Of a DNA stretch of 64,000 nt, positions 20,808 to 31,827 are shown one piece after another; the first letter of the stretch is position 1, and the number at the start of each line of letters is the position of its first letter. Origin of the DNA: an uncultured SAR86 cluster bacterium (lineage in GTDB: Bacteria; Pseudomonadota; Gammaproteobacteria; Magnimaribacterales; D2472); assembly GCA_902591925.1 (NCBI GenBank), contig CACJCN010000002.1, positions 62,001 through 126,000 on the forward strand, written 5' to 3'. Below the pieces are notes generated by a model that had not been told where the DNA came from, did no database searches, and worked only from the letters and a program-made list of their open reading frames with translations. The position numbers were made by a program, and so were the translations under genes.

Positions 20808-22019
20808 ATGGTTAATGGTCATTGTGATGAAAAATTCTCCAAACTTAAAAAAATCCTAGAACAACAAATAAGTTCTGATTTTGAACTGGGGGCATCTGTT
20901 GCTGTTGAGTGGAAAGGCAAAGAAGTCGTTAATCTTTATGGTGGTTATAGAGATGAAACTAAAATCTCAAAGTGGGATAAGGACACTATTGTTAACGTTT
21001 TCTCTGTAACTAAAGCTATTTCTGGAATATGTATTACAAAATTGGTTGATGCCGGTTTGCTAGATGTAAATGAATATGTTGGCTATTACTGGCCAGAATA
21101 TTCATGTAATGGTAAAGAAAATACAAAAGTTATCGATTTCCTTACTCATAGAGCAGGTATGTTTGGATTTGAAAATGATATTCCTCAAGCAAGTTGGAAT
21201 GACTGGTATGTTTATGTAAAAGCTTTAGAAAAACAAAAACCATTTGTTACTCCAGGCTTGTCTCAAGGATACCATGCAGTTACATTTGCATGGTTGGTTG
21301 GTGAATTATTTAAGAGAGTTGAGGGAAGATCTATTGGAAGATATTTTAAAGAAGAAATAGCCGATCCATTAAACATTGATTTTCATATTGGTCTTAATGA
21401 TAATCAAATGAATAGATGTGCATCAATCACCTCATTTGATAGATTGGATTCAATTAAACCACCTATTGATTTTATAAAATTTATACCTAATTTTTTTCTC
21501 AATCATGAATTGATTAATTTAAAAAAATCTCTAAAGACAAAGCATTTCTTAAAAGCATTTATGCCAGAACCTTTTCAAGAGAATGATGTTAATTCAATTG
21601 ATTTTAGATCAGCTGAACTTCCAGCTGGTAATGGTCATGGAACTGCAGCTGGCCTTGCAAAATTATTTGGTATTCTTGCTTCTGGATGTAGCAGAGACAA
21701 CATTAAAATAATGGATAAAAAAACTTTAGAGCAAGCAACAAAAGTGTATTCAAGTGGTCCTGATTCAGTATTATTTGGAGTAAAACTTAAGTTTGGATAC
21801 TGTTTTATGTTAGATGGTAATAAGAAGACAAATATAAACTTTGCACCAATCTTTTACAAAAATACATTTGGACATGCTGGAATAGGGGGTTCAGTTGCTT
21901 TTGGAGATAAAGATAATAATTTAGGATACAGTTTCGTTTGTAATAAACAACAAAAATCTAAAAATCTCTATAAGACATCTAATATGCTGACAAAAGCTCT
22001 TTATGAGGCAATTAATTAA
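20808..22019 (+). CDS. Serine hydrolase, beta-lactamase/class C family (EstB-like esterase)
   Basis: SVTK (SxxK) nucleophile motif; GHAGIGGSVAFGD at the C-terminus. Confidence 0.85.
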   Translation: MVNGHCDEKFSKLKKILEQQISSDFELGASVAVEWKGKEVVNLYGGYRDETKISKWDKDTIVNVFSVTKAISGICITKLVDAGLLDVNEYVGYYWPEYSCNGKENTKVIDFLTHRAGMFGFENDIPQASWNDWYVYVKALEKQKPFVTPGLSQGYHAVTFAWLVGELFKRVEGRSIGRYFKEEIADPLNIDFHIGLNDNQMNRCASITSFDRLDSIKPPIDFIKFIPNFFLNHELINLKKSLKTKHFLKAFMPEPFQENDVNSIDFRSAELPAGNGHGTAAGLAKLFGILASGCSRDNIKIMDKKTLEQATKVYSSGPDSVLFGVKLKFGYCFMLDGNKKTNINFAPIFYKNTFGHAGIGGSVAFGDKDNNLGYSFVCNKQQKSKNLYKTSNMLTKALYEAIN

Positions 22020-23596
22020 AATTGATTCATAGTATTATCCTTACCAGCAGCCTTTAAGGCAGCTTCACCAGCAAAGTATTCTTTATGATCATCTCCCATA
22101 TCTGAACCTGACATATTTTGATGTTTCACACACGCTATTCCTTGACGAATTTCTTTTCTCTGAACATTTGCAACATATCCAAGCATGCCTTCAGATCCAA
22201 AATATTCTTTTGCAAGGTTGTCAGTGGAAAGTGCAGCAGTATGGTATGTTGGTAATGTTATTAGATGATGAAATATACCTGCCTCTTTTGAAGCATCAGC
22301 TTGGAATGTCCTTATCTTATCATCAGCTTGCTTTGCTAAATCAGTTTCATCATATTTCTCATTCATTAAATCATCTCTATCATATTTTGAAACATCATCA
22401 CCATTTTCATTCATTACATCAAAAACTTGTTGTCTAAAGTTCAAGGTCCAATTAAATGATGGACTATTGTTATATACTAATTTTGCATTTGGTATTGTCT
22501 TTCTTATCTCTTTCATCATCGATGCTATTTGACCAATATGTGGCTTTTCAGTTTCAATCCAAATTAAATCTGCACCGTTTTGTAAGCTAGTAATTGAATC
22601 AAGAATACATCTCTCCTCACCAGTTCCCTTTCTAAACTGGTAAAGATTAGATGGAAGTCTTTTTGGTCTAACAATTTTGCCATCTCTGTTAATCATAACG
22701 TCACCATGTTTCATGTTTGAATCATCAATTTCATCAACATCAAGAAATGAGTTATATTTATCTCCCAAATCACCTTTTTCATTAGTTATTGCAAGCCTTG
22801 CTGTTAAACCAGCTCCTAAAGAATCAGTTCTAGCAACAATAATTCCATCATCAACTCCTAATTCTAAGAATGCATATCTAACAGCATTTATTTTTGCTAA
22901 AAACTCAGCATGAGGCACAGTAACTTTGCCATCTTGATGTCCACATTGCTTTTCGTCAGATACTTGATTTTCTATTTGGATTGCACAAGCTCCAGCTTCA
23001 ATCATTTGTTTTGCCATTAGGTATGTTGCTTCTTCATTACCAAAACCAGCATCAATATCGGCAATTATTGGAACAATATGTGTTTCAAAATTATCTATTT
23101 TTTCTTGAACAGCAGGTTTATCCTTTTCAGATGCATTATCTAATTCTCTAAATAAACCTCCTAACTCTCTAGCATCAGCCTGTTTTAAAAATGTATATAA
23201 CTCATTTATAAGACTTGCTACTGAGGTCTTTTCATGCATTGATTGATCAGGCAATGGTCCAAATTGTGATCTAAGTGCTGCAATCATCCAACCAGACAAG
23301 TACAAATATTTTTTATTATTTGTACCAAAATGTTTTTTTATAGAAATCAGTTTTTGTTGTCCTATAAAACCATGCCAACATCCAAGTGATTGAGTGTAAG
23401 CAGCGGGATCCTTATCATATTCGTCCATATCTTTACGCATTATCGATGCAGTATATTTAGCAATATCAATACCAGTCTTAAATTGATTTTGAAGTCTCAT
23501 ACGGGCAACATAATTTGGATTTATTGCATCCCAATTTGATGTATCGATATCAGTAATAGATGAAGCTTCTTCTAATGAATTTTTGTATTTTGACAT
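22016..23596 (-). CDS. aceA: Isocitrate lyase (about 530-aa subfamily)
   Basis: QKQCGH-type motif DEKQCGHQDGKVTVPHAEF, PIIADIDAGFGNEEATYLMAKQMIEAGA. Confidence 0.93.
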   Translation of the reverse strand: MSKYKNSLEEASSITDIDTSNWDAINPNYVARMRLQNQFKTGIDIAKYTASIMRKDMDEYDKDPAAYTQSLGCWHGFIGQQKLISIKKHFGTNNKKYLYLSGWMIAALRSQFGPLPDQSMHEKTSVASLINELYTFLKQADARELGGLFRELDNASEKDKPAVQEKIDNFETHIVPIIADIDAGFGNEEATYLMAKQMIEAGACAIQIENQVSDEKQCGHQDGKVTVPHAEFLAKINAVRYAFLELGVDDGIIVARTDSLGAGLTARLAITNEKGDLGDKYNSFLDVDEIDDSNMKHGDVMINRDGKIVRPKRLPSNLYQFRKGTGEERCILDSITSLQNGADLIWIETEKPHIGQIASMMKEIRKTIPNAKLVYNNSPSFNWTLNFRQQVFDVMNENGDDVSKYDRDDLMNEKYDETDLAKQADDKIRTFQADASKEAGIFHHLITLPTYHTAALSTDNLAKEYFGSEGMLGYVANVQRKEIRQGIACVKHQNMSGSDMGDDHKEYFAGEAALKAAGKDNTMNQF

Positions 23597-23713
23597 ATAA
23601 TTTCCCCTGTTATGTAGTGAAGTAGATAATATTATGTAGATTGTGTCAATATAATGAAGAAATGCAGTTATTTAGGGATTATTTCAGTAGTTTTACTACA
23701 AATAACCATTAAT

Positions 23714-25060
23714 TTATATTTTTTTTGCTAGACCAATATATTTTGCAGGAGTTAAAGATAGAAGCTTTTCTTTTGATTTAATTGATATATCTAATGAGTT
23801 TACAAAACTTTTATATGAATCTTTATCCAGTTTTTTACCTCTTGATAAATTTTTTAATAGCTCATATCCATCATCAATACCTTCATACCTCATTATTGTT
23901 TGTACTGCTTCAGTTAAAACCTCCCAATTGTTGTCAAGTTCACTAAAGATAAATTCTTTATTTGGTGAGATTTTTTGTAATCCATTTAGCAAGGAAGTTA
24001 TACCAATTTTTGTATAACCAAATGACATTCCAATATTTCTCAAAACAGTGCTATCTGATAAATCTCTTTGAAGTCTAGATCTAGGAAGCTTGTTAATAAA
24101 ATATTCATTTAATGAGTTGGATAGTCCAAAATTTCCTTCTGCATTTTCAAAATCTATTGGATTTACTTTATGAGGCATGGTGGATGAACCTACTTCATTA
24201 TTACTCAGTTTAAGTTTGAAAATCTCATTTGAAATATATATCCACATGTCCTGTGACGTATCAATGCAGATATTATTTATTCTTGTAATTGATTGTAATA
24301 ACTCAGCAATCCAGTCATGAGGTTCTATCTGTGTAGTAATAGGATTTTGATTAACTTTAAACATTTTGATAAATTTATTTGTAAATGTTATCCAATTAAT
24401 ACGAGTCTCAGCAATGTCTAAGGCGTTATAGTTACCTACAGCTCCACTAAACTTTGCTAGCGGTGCTATTGAATTTAATTTTTTTATCTCTCTTTCAATT
24501 CTTGTTTGAAATACTTTTATTTCTTTGCCAATTGTAGTGGGGGATGCTGCTTGACCATGTGTTCTAGATAGAAGTGGGATTTTTGACCATTTTGATGAAA
24601 GTTTTTTTAAGCTTGTATTCAGATTTTTTAAATCTTTTTCGCAAACCTGTATTCCATCTTTAATCATAATTGCATATGACAAAGAATTAATATCTTCACT
24701 AGTTAAACCGAAATGAATTAAATTTATATATTTCTTTAACACGCTATCTTTTTTAAAGAAATTTCTTATGTAATACTCGACTGCTTTAACATCATGATTT
24801 GTTACTTTTTCTATTTTTTTTATCTCTAAAACACTCTTATCATTAAAAGAATCTCGAAACTTAATGATTTTATTTTTTGATTGATTTGATATTTTAGAAA
24901 AATAATTTGGATATTTTTCACATAAAAATAGCAACCAATTAATTTCTATAATAAATCTTGTCTTTAATAAGCTATATTCAGAAAAAATACTTCTTATGTC
25001 TTCAATTTTAGATGAGTATCTATTGTCAAGTGGAGAAATATTATTATGATCAAATTTCAT
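23714..25060 (-). CDS. purB: Adenylosuccinate lyase
   Basis: SPLDNRYSSKI, HGQAASPTTIGKE, GSSTMPHKVNPIDFENAEGN. Confidence 0.95.
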   Translation of the reverse strand: MKFDHNNISPLDNRYSSKIEDIRSIFSEYSLLKTRFIIEINWLLFLCEKYPNYFSKISNQSKNKIIKFRDSFNDKSVLEIKKIEKVTNHDVKAVEYYIRNFFKKDSVLKKYINLIHFGLTSEDINSLSYAIMIKDGIQVCEKDLKNLNTSLKKLSSKWSKIPLLSRTHGQAASPTTIGKEIKVFQTRIEREIKKLNSIAPLAKFSGAVGNYNALDIAETRINWITFTNKFIKMFKVNQNPITTQIEPHDWIAELLQSITRINNICIDTSQDMWIYISNEIFKLKLSNNEVGSSTMPHKVNPIDFENAEGNFGLSNSLNEYFINKLPRSRLQRDLSDSTVLRNIGMSFGYTKIGITSLLNGLQKISPNKEFIFSELDNNWEVLTEAVQTIMRYEGIDDGYELLKNLSRGKKLDKDSYKSFVNSLDISIKSKEKLLSLTPAKYIGLAKKI

Positions 25061-25086
25061 GGGTTAATATTAATTAATTATTAGTA

Positions 25087-26190
25087 TTATGCGCTTTTAG
25101 AAATAATTCCTCCACCCAAACATATATTGTTATCATAAAAAACAGCAGACTGACCTGTGGCAACTCCTCTTATCGGCTCAGAAAATTCAACATTAAAAAT
25201 TTCATTTCTGACATATATTTTACAATCTATTGGTGTATGCTGATGCCTAACTTGAACGCTACAATTTTTAGGAAAAGAATGATCGATATCATTAATCCAT
25301 GAAATGTTTTCACACTCTAAACGTTTACTAAAAAGCAACTCGTTATTAATACCCTGACATACATAGACTTCATTTTTATCGATATCTTTATCAAAAACAT
25401 ACCAAGGAAGATCCTCTTTACCTCTTACACCACCAATATTTAAACCTTGTCTTTGGCCTTTAGTGAAGAGAGTAGCACCATTATGTGTTCCAACTTCAGT
25501 TCCAAATTCATCATAAATAATTCCTTTTTCTAATTTTATGAATCTACCTAAGAAATCTTTTAGATTTCTTTCACCAACAAAACATATGCCTACGGAATCT
25601 TTTTTTGAAGATACAGGTAGTTTTATTTCTTTAGCAATTTTTCTTACTTCCGTTTTAAGAAGATTTTCTAGTGGAAAGATACACTTTTCAAATTCTTTTT
25701 CTCTAACCTCATGAAGAAAATATGTTTGATCTTTTTCTAAATCTTTTGATCTTACGAGTAGTTTCATTCCATCAATATAATTCAATGATGCATAATGTCC
25801 TGTAGCAATATAATCAGCGCCAATATTAAAGGCGTAATCAAGAAAGGACTTAAATTTAATTTCACGATTACACAAAATATCAGGATTTGGTGTTCTACCT
25901 TTCCTGTGCTCATTCAAAAACTCTTCAAATACTCTATCCCAATATTCATCTGAAAAGTTTGCTTTATGCAGTGGTATATCTAACATATCACAGACTTTTG
26001 AAGCATCCTCAAAGTCAATTTCTGAGGTACAAACTTCACCAGGCTCACTTTGCCAGTTTTGCATAAATAGACCAACTACTTTAAATCCTTGCTCTTTTAA
26101 TAAATATGCGGATACAGATGAATCAACACCACCAGACATCCCAACTACAACAGTTTTTTCACTATTTTTCATATTATTAAATGAATTCAT
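25087..26190 (-). CDS. mnmA: tRNA-specific 2-thiouridylase MnmA
   Basis: VGMSGGVDSSVSAYLL, PNPDILCNREIKF, SVGICFVGERN. Confidence 0.95.
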   Translation of the reverse strand: MNSFNNMKNSEKTVVVGMSGGVDSSVSAYLLKEQGFKVVGLFMQNWQSEPGEVCTSEIDFEDASKVCDMLDIPLHKANFSDEYWDRVFEEFLNEHRKGRTPNPDILCNREIKFKSFLDYAFNIGADYIATGHYASLNYIDGMKLLVRSKDLEKDQTYFLHEVREKEFEKCIFPLENLLKTEVRKIAKEIKLPVSSKKDSVGICFVGERNLKDFLGRFIKLEKGIIYDEFGTEVGTHNGATLFTKGQRQGLNIGGVRGKEDLPWYVFDKDIDKNEVYVCQGINNELLFSKRLECENISWINDIDHSFPKNCSVQVRHQHTPIDCKIYVRNEIFNVEFSEPIRGVATGQSAVFYDNNICLGGGIISKSA

Positions 26191-26262
26191 AAATTAATAT
26201 TTTAGGAGTATAATTATCACCGATTTTAACTGCAAATAACGAATTAAGAGAGCTATTATTCT

Positions 26263-27516
26263 ATGCCTTACAAGAAAATAAAAGTCCCAAAAAAAGGCTC
26301 CAAAATTACTTACGATAAAGGGAAGATTATTATTCCAGACAATCCAATCATTCCTTATATTGAAGGTGATGGAATTGGTGTTGATATAACACCGCCAATG
26401 ATAAATGTTGTCAATGAAGCTGTAAAAATAGCATACAAAGATAAAAAGAAAATTGAATGGATGGAGGTATATTGTGGAGAGAAAGCTACACAAGTTTATT
26501 CAAAAGATACATGGTTACCTGATGAGACTATAGATGCATTAAAAGAATTTGTTGTAAGCATAAAAGGCCCTCTAACAACACCTGTAGGTGGTGGAATTAG
26601 GTCATTAAACGTTTCATTGAGACAAATATTAGATTTATATGTATGTTTAAGACCAATCAGATATTTTGATGGTGTTCCTTCGCCAGTAAAAAGACCTCAA
26701 GATGTTGATATGGTTATATTTAGAGAAAATTCAGAAGATATATATTGTGGTGTAGAGTTTGAAGGAAATTCAAAGGAAGCTAAGAGTTTAGTTAAAACAT
26801 TAAAAACAAGATTTGATGTTTCAAAAATAAGATTTGATGATAACGTAGGCATAGGTGTTAAACCTATATCTAAAGATGGAACCTCAAGACTTGTAAAAAA
26901 AGCTATAGATTATGCAATTGATAATAATCGCTCGTCAGTAACTTTAGTTCATAAAGGAAATATTATGAAATATACCGAAGGTGCATTTAGAGATTGGGGA
27001 TATGAATTAGCAAAAAATGAATATGGTGGTATCGAAATTGACGAAGGTCCATGGCAAGAGATTGTTAATCCAAATAATGGTAAAAAAATTGTTATTAAAG
27101 ATGTAATTTGTGATGCGTTTTTACAACAAATATTATTAAGACCTATGGAATATGACGTTATAGCAACAATGAATCTTAATGGTGACTATATATCTGATGC
27201 TTTAGCTGCAATGGTTGGTGGGATTGGTATAGCTCCTGGAGCAAATATATCTGATGAATATGCAGTTTTTGAAGCTACACATGGTACCGCACCTAAATAT
27301 GCTGGACAAAATAAAGTTAATCCAGGAAGTCTTATTCTTTCTGCAGAGATGATGTTGAGACATATGGGTTGGATAGATGCAGCAGATTTAATTATGTCAT
27401 CTATGGACAGAGCAATTGGTGCCAAAAAAGTAACTTATGATTTTGCTAGGATGATGAGTGATGCAGATCTTGTATCTTCATCAGGATTTGCAGATGAGAT
27501 GATCAAAAGAATGTAA
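26263..27516 (+). CDS. icd: NADP-dependent isocitrate dehydrogenase
   Basis: [38 protein letters not shown]. Confidence 0.94.
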   Translation: MPYKKIKVPKKGSKITYDKGKIIIPDNPIIPYIEGDGIGVDITPPMINVVNEAVKIAYKDKKKIEWMEVYCGEKATQVYSKDTWLPDETIDALKEFVVSIKGPLTTPVGGGIRSLNVSLRQILDLYVCLRPIRYFDGVPSPVKRPQDVDMVIFRENSEDIYCGVEFEGNSKEAKSLVKTLKTRFDVSKIRFDDNVGIGVKPISKDGTSRLVKKAIDYAIDNNRSSVTLVHKGNIMKYTEGAFRDWGYELAKNEYGGIEIDEGPWQEIVNPNNGKKIVIKDVICDAFLQQILLRPMEYDVIATMNLNGDYISDALAAMVGGIGIAPGANISDEYAVFEATHGTAPKYAGQNKVNPGSLILSAEMMLRHMGWIDAADLIMSSMDRAIGAKKVTYDFARMMSDADLVSSSGFADEMIKRM

Positions 27517-27860
27517 TGTTTAAGTTATCTCAGGATAATGATAATGACTCAACTTCATCAGACCTTGGAGCGGTTGTTCTAGAAAAAGACCCTGAAGTTA
27601 AAGAACCACCATCATATCAAGTAGTATTAATTAATGATGACTATACTCCGATGGAGTTTGTTGTTTTTGTTATTCAAACTGTATTTGGACATACTCATCA
27701 AAAATCTACAGAAATAATGATGACAGTTCATACAAAAGGTAAGGGTGTTTGTGGTATATTCTCTAAAGAGATTGCTGAAATGATGTCATATGAAGTTAAC
27801 ACAATGGCTAAAGATCATGGACATCCTCTTTTGAGTGAAATAGAACCTTTAACAGATTAA
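27516..27860 (+). CDS. clpS: ATP-dependent Clp protease adaptor ClpS
   Basis: YQVVLINDDYTPMEFVVFVIQTVF, immediately upstream of clpA. Confidence 0.95.
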   Translation: MFKLSQDNDNDSTSSDLGAVVLEKDPEVKEPPSYQVVLINDDYTPMEFVVFVIQTVFGHTHQKSTEIMMTVHTKGKGVCGIFSKEIAEMMSYEVNTMAKDHGHPLLSEIEPLTD

Positions 27861-27863
27861 TAA

Positions 27864-30101
27864 ATGTTTAGTAAAGAATTAGAACTATCTATAGCTGCGT
27901 TATTTGATAAAGCTCATGAGGCTAATATTCAATATATTACTGTTGAGCACCTCTTATTAATGATAATGAGCGATTTTGATGTTAAAGAATTTTTTAAATC
28001 TAAAGGTATTAGTAATGATTCACTGAAAGATGATTTAAATAATCATTTAAATAAAAATGTTGTATCAAAAATTGACCAACAAAAACCTGTTCAACCAACA
28101 TTAGGTTTTCAAAGAGTTCTTCAAAGAGCTGTATTTCATATCCAATCATCTGGAAAAGGCGTCGTTAAACCTATAAATATTCTAGTTGCTATTTTTTCCG
28201 AAAAAGAATCACATTCTGTCTTTTTACTTAACAAATATAAGTTAAGCAGGCTTGATGTAGTTAGTTATTTATCGCATGGCCCTAAAACTTCATCAGTGAA
28301 AGAAAAATCGATTGATAATAATTCATCAGATGAAAAAGAATTATCTTCTGAGAACGAATTTTTAATCAACCTTAACAATTTAGTATCAAATAATAAAATT
28401 GATAAAATTATTGGTAGAAAAAAAGAAATTGAAAGATTAGTTCAAATACTATCCAGAAGAAATAAAAATAATCCATTATTAGTTGGTGAATCAGGTGTTG
28501 GAAAAACAGCAATTGCAGAGGGTCTGGCATATTTAATTTCAGAAAAAGAAGTACCATCTATAATGGAAAATACGGTTGTTTATTCATTAGATATAGCAGC
28601 TTTAATAGCAGGCACTAAATATAGAGGTGATTTTGAGAAACGCTTAAAACAAGTTTTATCGTTTTTATCTAAACAAGATAATCCAATATTATTTATTGAT
28701 GAAATACATACTATTATAGGAGCGGGATCTGCTTCAGGCGGCTCATTGGATGTATCAAATTTGCTTAAGCCTGCCCTAGGAAAGGGAGAAATTAGATGTA
28801 TTGGCTCAACAACTTTCCAAGAATATAGAGGAATATTTAATCAAAATCAGGCTTTATCTAGAAGATTTCAAAAAATTGATGTAGTTGAACCTAATTTTGA
28901 TGAATGTGAGGAAATTCTTAATGGTATTAAGGATATTTATGAAGAATATCATGACGTTAAATATACTGATGAGGCTATCAAATCATCTATTGAGCTTTCT
29001 TCAAAATATATAAATGATAGATTTTTACCAGACAAAGCAATAGATGTAATTGATGAAACAGGTGCATTATTAAATATCAACAGAAAAAATGATAAAACAA
29101 TTAAAGTCTCAAAAAATGATATTGAAATGACCATATCAAAAATTACTAAAATACCAGAACAAACAATCACAACTAGTGATAAAAAAGATCTTAAGAATTT
29201 AGAAGAGAACTTAAAAAGAGTTATTTTTGGTCAAGATAAAGCAGTTAAAACATTATCCAATGCTATTAAGTTATCTAGGGTAGGTCTTAGAGATGAAAAT
29301 AAGACTATTGGATCATTTTTATTTACAGGTCCAACAGGGGTGGGTAAAACAGAAATATCTAAACAATTATCTGAAATTCTTGGTATTGATCTTATTAGAT
29401 TTGATATGAGCGAATATATGGAGAGACATACTGTTTCACGTTTAATTGGAGCTCCCCCAGGTTATGTTGGGTTTGATCAAGGAGGACTTCTAACCGAAGC
29501 AATTGTTAAATCACCTCACTGTGTTCTCTTGTTAGATGAAATTGAAAAGGCCCATCCAGATATTTTTAATATACTTCTTCAAGTTATGGATGCTGGTCAA
29601 TTGACTGATAATAATGGACGAAAGTCAGATTTTAGAAATGTAATATTGATCATGACAACAAACATCGGTGCTGAACTTTTAAGTAAAAGAAACATTGGTT
29701 TTGCTGAATCATCCAATGAATCAGATGCCATGAATTCGCTTAAAAGATTATTTTCACCCGAGTTTAGAAATAGACTTGATGAAACAATACAATTTAATTA
29801 CTTAGATAAGAGTGTCATTTTATCAATTGTTGATAAGTTTCTCACCAAACTTCAAGCACAACTTGACAAAAGAAATGTTGAAATACAAGTTTCTAAAAAA
29901 GTCATTGAATGGATTGCTGATAATGGATATGACAAAGAGATGGGTGCAAGACCTATGGAAAGGTTTATATCTCAAAATATTAAAAAACCACTTGTAGATA
30001 AACTATTGTTTGGAAATCTAAAAAGTGGCGGATTAATTAAACTAGATATTGAGAAAGGCAACTTAAAATTTAGTGATGCTAAGACAAAGGTAAAAGCTTA
30101 A
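27864..30101 (+). CDS. clpA: ATP-dependent Clp protease ATP-binding subunit ClpA
   Basis: Two AAA+ modules: GESGVGKTAIAEGLA and FTGPTGVGKTEISKQL. Confidence 0.95.
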   Translation: MFSKELELSIAALFDKAHEANIQYITVEHLLLMIMSDFDVKEFFKSKGISNDSLKDDLNNHLNKNVVSKIDQQKPVQPTLGFQRVLQRAVFHIQSSGKGVVKPINILVAIFSEKESHSVFLLNKYKLSRLDVVSYLSHGPKTSSVKEKSIDNNSSDEKELSSENEFLINLNNLVSNNKIDKIIGRKKEIERLVQILSRRNKNNPLLVGESGVGKTAIAEGLAYLISEKEVPSIMENTVVYSLDIAALIAGTKYRGDFEKRLKQVLSFLSKQDNPILFIDEIHTIIGAGSASGGSLDVSNLLKPALGKGEIRCIGSTTFQEYRGIFNQNQALSRRFQKIDVVEPNFDECEEILNGIKDIYEEYHDVKYTDEAIKSSIELSSKYINDRFLPDKAIDVIDETGALLNINRKNDKTIKVSKNDIEMTISKITKIPEQTITTSDKKDLKNLEENLKRVIFGQDKAVKTLSNAIKLSRVGLRDENKTIGSFLFTGPTGVGKTEISKQLSEILGIDLIRFDMSEYMERHTVSRLIGAPPGYVGFDQGGLLTEAIVKSPHCVLLLDEIEKAHPDIFNILLQVMDAGQLTDNNGRKSDFRNVILIMTTNIGAELLSKRNIGFAESSNESDAMNSLKRLFSPEFRNRLDETIQFNYLDKSVILSIVDKFLTKLQAQLDKRNVEIQVSKKVIEWIADNGYDKEMGARPMERFISQNIKKPLVDKLLFGNLKSGGLIKLDIEKGNLKFSDAKTKVKA

Positions 30102-30102
30102 A

Positions 30103-30321
30103 TTACCTACCTCTAAACGTAATTCTCCCAACGGTCAAATCATATGGTGTCATCTCAACTTTTACTTTGTCACCAGTTAGTATTCTAATGTAGTGTTTTC
30201 TCATTTTCCCAGATATATGAGCAGTGATGATGTGACCATTGTCTAGCTTTACTTTGAATTTAGTATTGGGAAGTGTTTCAATAACTTCTCCCTCAAATTC
30301 TAACTGATCTTCTTTTGACAT
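30103..30321 (-). CDS. infA: Translation initiation factor IF-1
   Basis: [70 protein letters not shown]. Confidence 0.97.
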   Translation of the reverse strand: MSKEDQLEFEGEVIETLPNTKFKVKLDNGHIITAHISGKMRKHYIRILTGDKVKVEMTPYDLTVGRITFRGR

Positions 30322-30364
30322 GTTTGTATTCTACACCATAAGAATATCTTGTTATTACTTATCT

Positions 30365-30760
30365 TTATCTATTTTGAAATATAAAAATTAAAGAAATTGA
30401 TTGAATAATACCAATAATAAGGAATACAAATATATTTGCTGGTATACCAAAAGGATTTGGTTCATCTATTCCTTCACCAATTGGAACACCTCCATATAGT
30501 GACATCGTAAATATTGCAGAAAAAAAACCTAACACAATACATAGACTAAGAAGTGCTGGTAATAATGAATAATTACTTATCCATAAAAGGTATAAACCTA
30601 TTCCCGCTATAAATATATTTGTTGATAATCTCCACACTTCATGAACTCTTGAATGAGCGTCCCAGTCAGGATTTAATAAATGTGTGTGTCCAGTATCAAC
30701 AATTAATGGAAGTATTGTTCCTAATAGTAGACAAATTGTAGTTAAATACTTACTTGTCAT
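30365..30760 (-). CDS. Hypothetical multi-pass membrane protein, possibly DUF6640-like
   Basis: 131 aa with about four hydrophobic segments, conserved-looking GHTHLLNPDWDAHSRVHEVW. Overlaps the FAH gene. Confidence 0.6.
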   Translation of the reverse strand: MTSKYLTTICLLLGTILPLIVDTGHTHLLNPDWDAHSRVHEVWRLSTNIFIAGIGLYLLWISNYSLLPALLSLCIVLGFFSAIFTMSLYGGVPIGEGIDEPNPFGIPANIFVFLIIGIIQSISLIFIFQNR

Positions 30761-31655
30761 CTTTAGGCATTCTAGCTTTAAGAAATTCAGGTAAATAGTC
30801 TGTATTTGAATGGTTATTAATTTTTACACATTTGTTTTCTAGTGTACCAATTCCTTCAATGGTTGTTTTTAAGATATCACCATCTTTAAGAAATTTACCC
30901 TGAGTTGCACCAACACCCTCAGGTGTACCTGTAAAAATAACATCACCAGTATTTAAAGTTATAAATTCAGATATGTATGAAATTAAATATGGAATATCAA
31001 ATATTAAATCGTTAGTGAGTGTTTCTTGTCTTAATTCATCATTTACCCAACATTGAAGTTTTAAGGATTCCTTATTATCAAATAAATCTGTTGATACTAA
31101 ATATGGTCCTATTGGCCCGAAAGTATCAAATGATTTACCTAAATTGAATTGTGGTGGTGTTGCGTGAAATTGAACTGGTCTATCTGATATATCTTGGCCA
31201 ACACATAAACCAGCTACATGATCCCATGCATCTTCCTTGCTTATATCTTTTCCACCCTTACCGATAACAAAAACTAGTTCAGCCTCATAATCTACCATAT
31301 CACTTTTCATAAATATGTCTGACTTTGGGCCAGAGATGCATGTTGAATGTTTGGTAAAAATCATAGGGAAGGGAGGTATCTCTAGATTAGATTCCTCCGC
31401 ATGTTTTCTATAATTTAAACCAACAGCAAAAACATTTGTTGGTATTATCGGTGGATCCAGATTTATATCACTTAAATTACCAGAGGGCTCGTAATCATTT
31501 AAATTTATATAAAGTTGGCTTAACTTCTCAGTGTCAGATAGAGCTTTAAGAGAATATGATGAAATGTCACCATTTGAGATGGTATTTACATCATAATATT
31601 TATCATCTTTTATAAATATTGCTCTTCCAGAATTGCTTCCTAATTTATACCCCAT
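30750..31655 (-). CDS. Fumarylacetoacetate hydrolase family protein
   Basis: AVGLNYRKHAEE, DYEAELVFVIGKGG, TGDVIFTGTPEGVG. Confidence 0.9.
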   Translation of the reverse strand: MGYKLGSNSGRAIFIKDDKYYDVNTISNGDISSYSLKALSDTEKLSQLYINLNDYEPSGNLSDINLDPPIIPTNVFAVGLNYRKHAEESNLEIPPFPMIFTKHSTCISGPKSDIFMKSDMVDYEAELVFVIGKGGKDISKEDAWDHVAGLCVGQDISDRPVQFHATPPQFNLGKSFDTFGPIGPYLVSTDLFDNKESLKLQCWVNDELRQETLTNDLIFDIPYLISYISEFITLNTGDVIFTGTPEGVGATQGKFLKDGDILKTTIEGIGTLENKCVKINNHSNTDYLPEFLKARMPKDDK

Positions 31656-31686
31656 AAAAAACCTCTCAAAAATGAAACTATATGTT

Positions 31687-31699
31687 AGTCATTTGGATA
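31687..31699. promoter_or_regulatory. Recurrent motif AGTCATTTGGATA (candidate operator or promoter element)
   Basis: Same core as 40019-40031 and 44383-44395. Lies 32 bp upstream of the minus-strand start at 31655. Confidence 0.35.
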
Positions 31700-31827
31700 A
31701 AATAATACAACTTCCCGAGAAAAATAGAAGTAATTTATAAGACATCTATATTTGGAAAATATATATAAATTATGTAAACTAACCACATGGATAGAAATTA
31801 TTATTAGTTTCAATATAGGGGGAATTT

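Noticed and set aside
22168-22437. Plus-strand His/Leu-rich 89-aa ORF inside aceA
   Set aside because: Antisense to isocitrate lyase; composition is an artefact of the opposite-strand codons.
26194-26493. Minus-strand 99-aa ORF overlapping the icd start
   Set aside because: Almost entirely antisense to icd with low-complexity composition; no recognisable domain.
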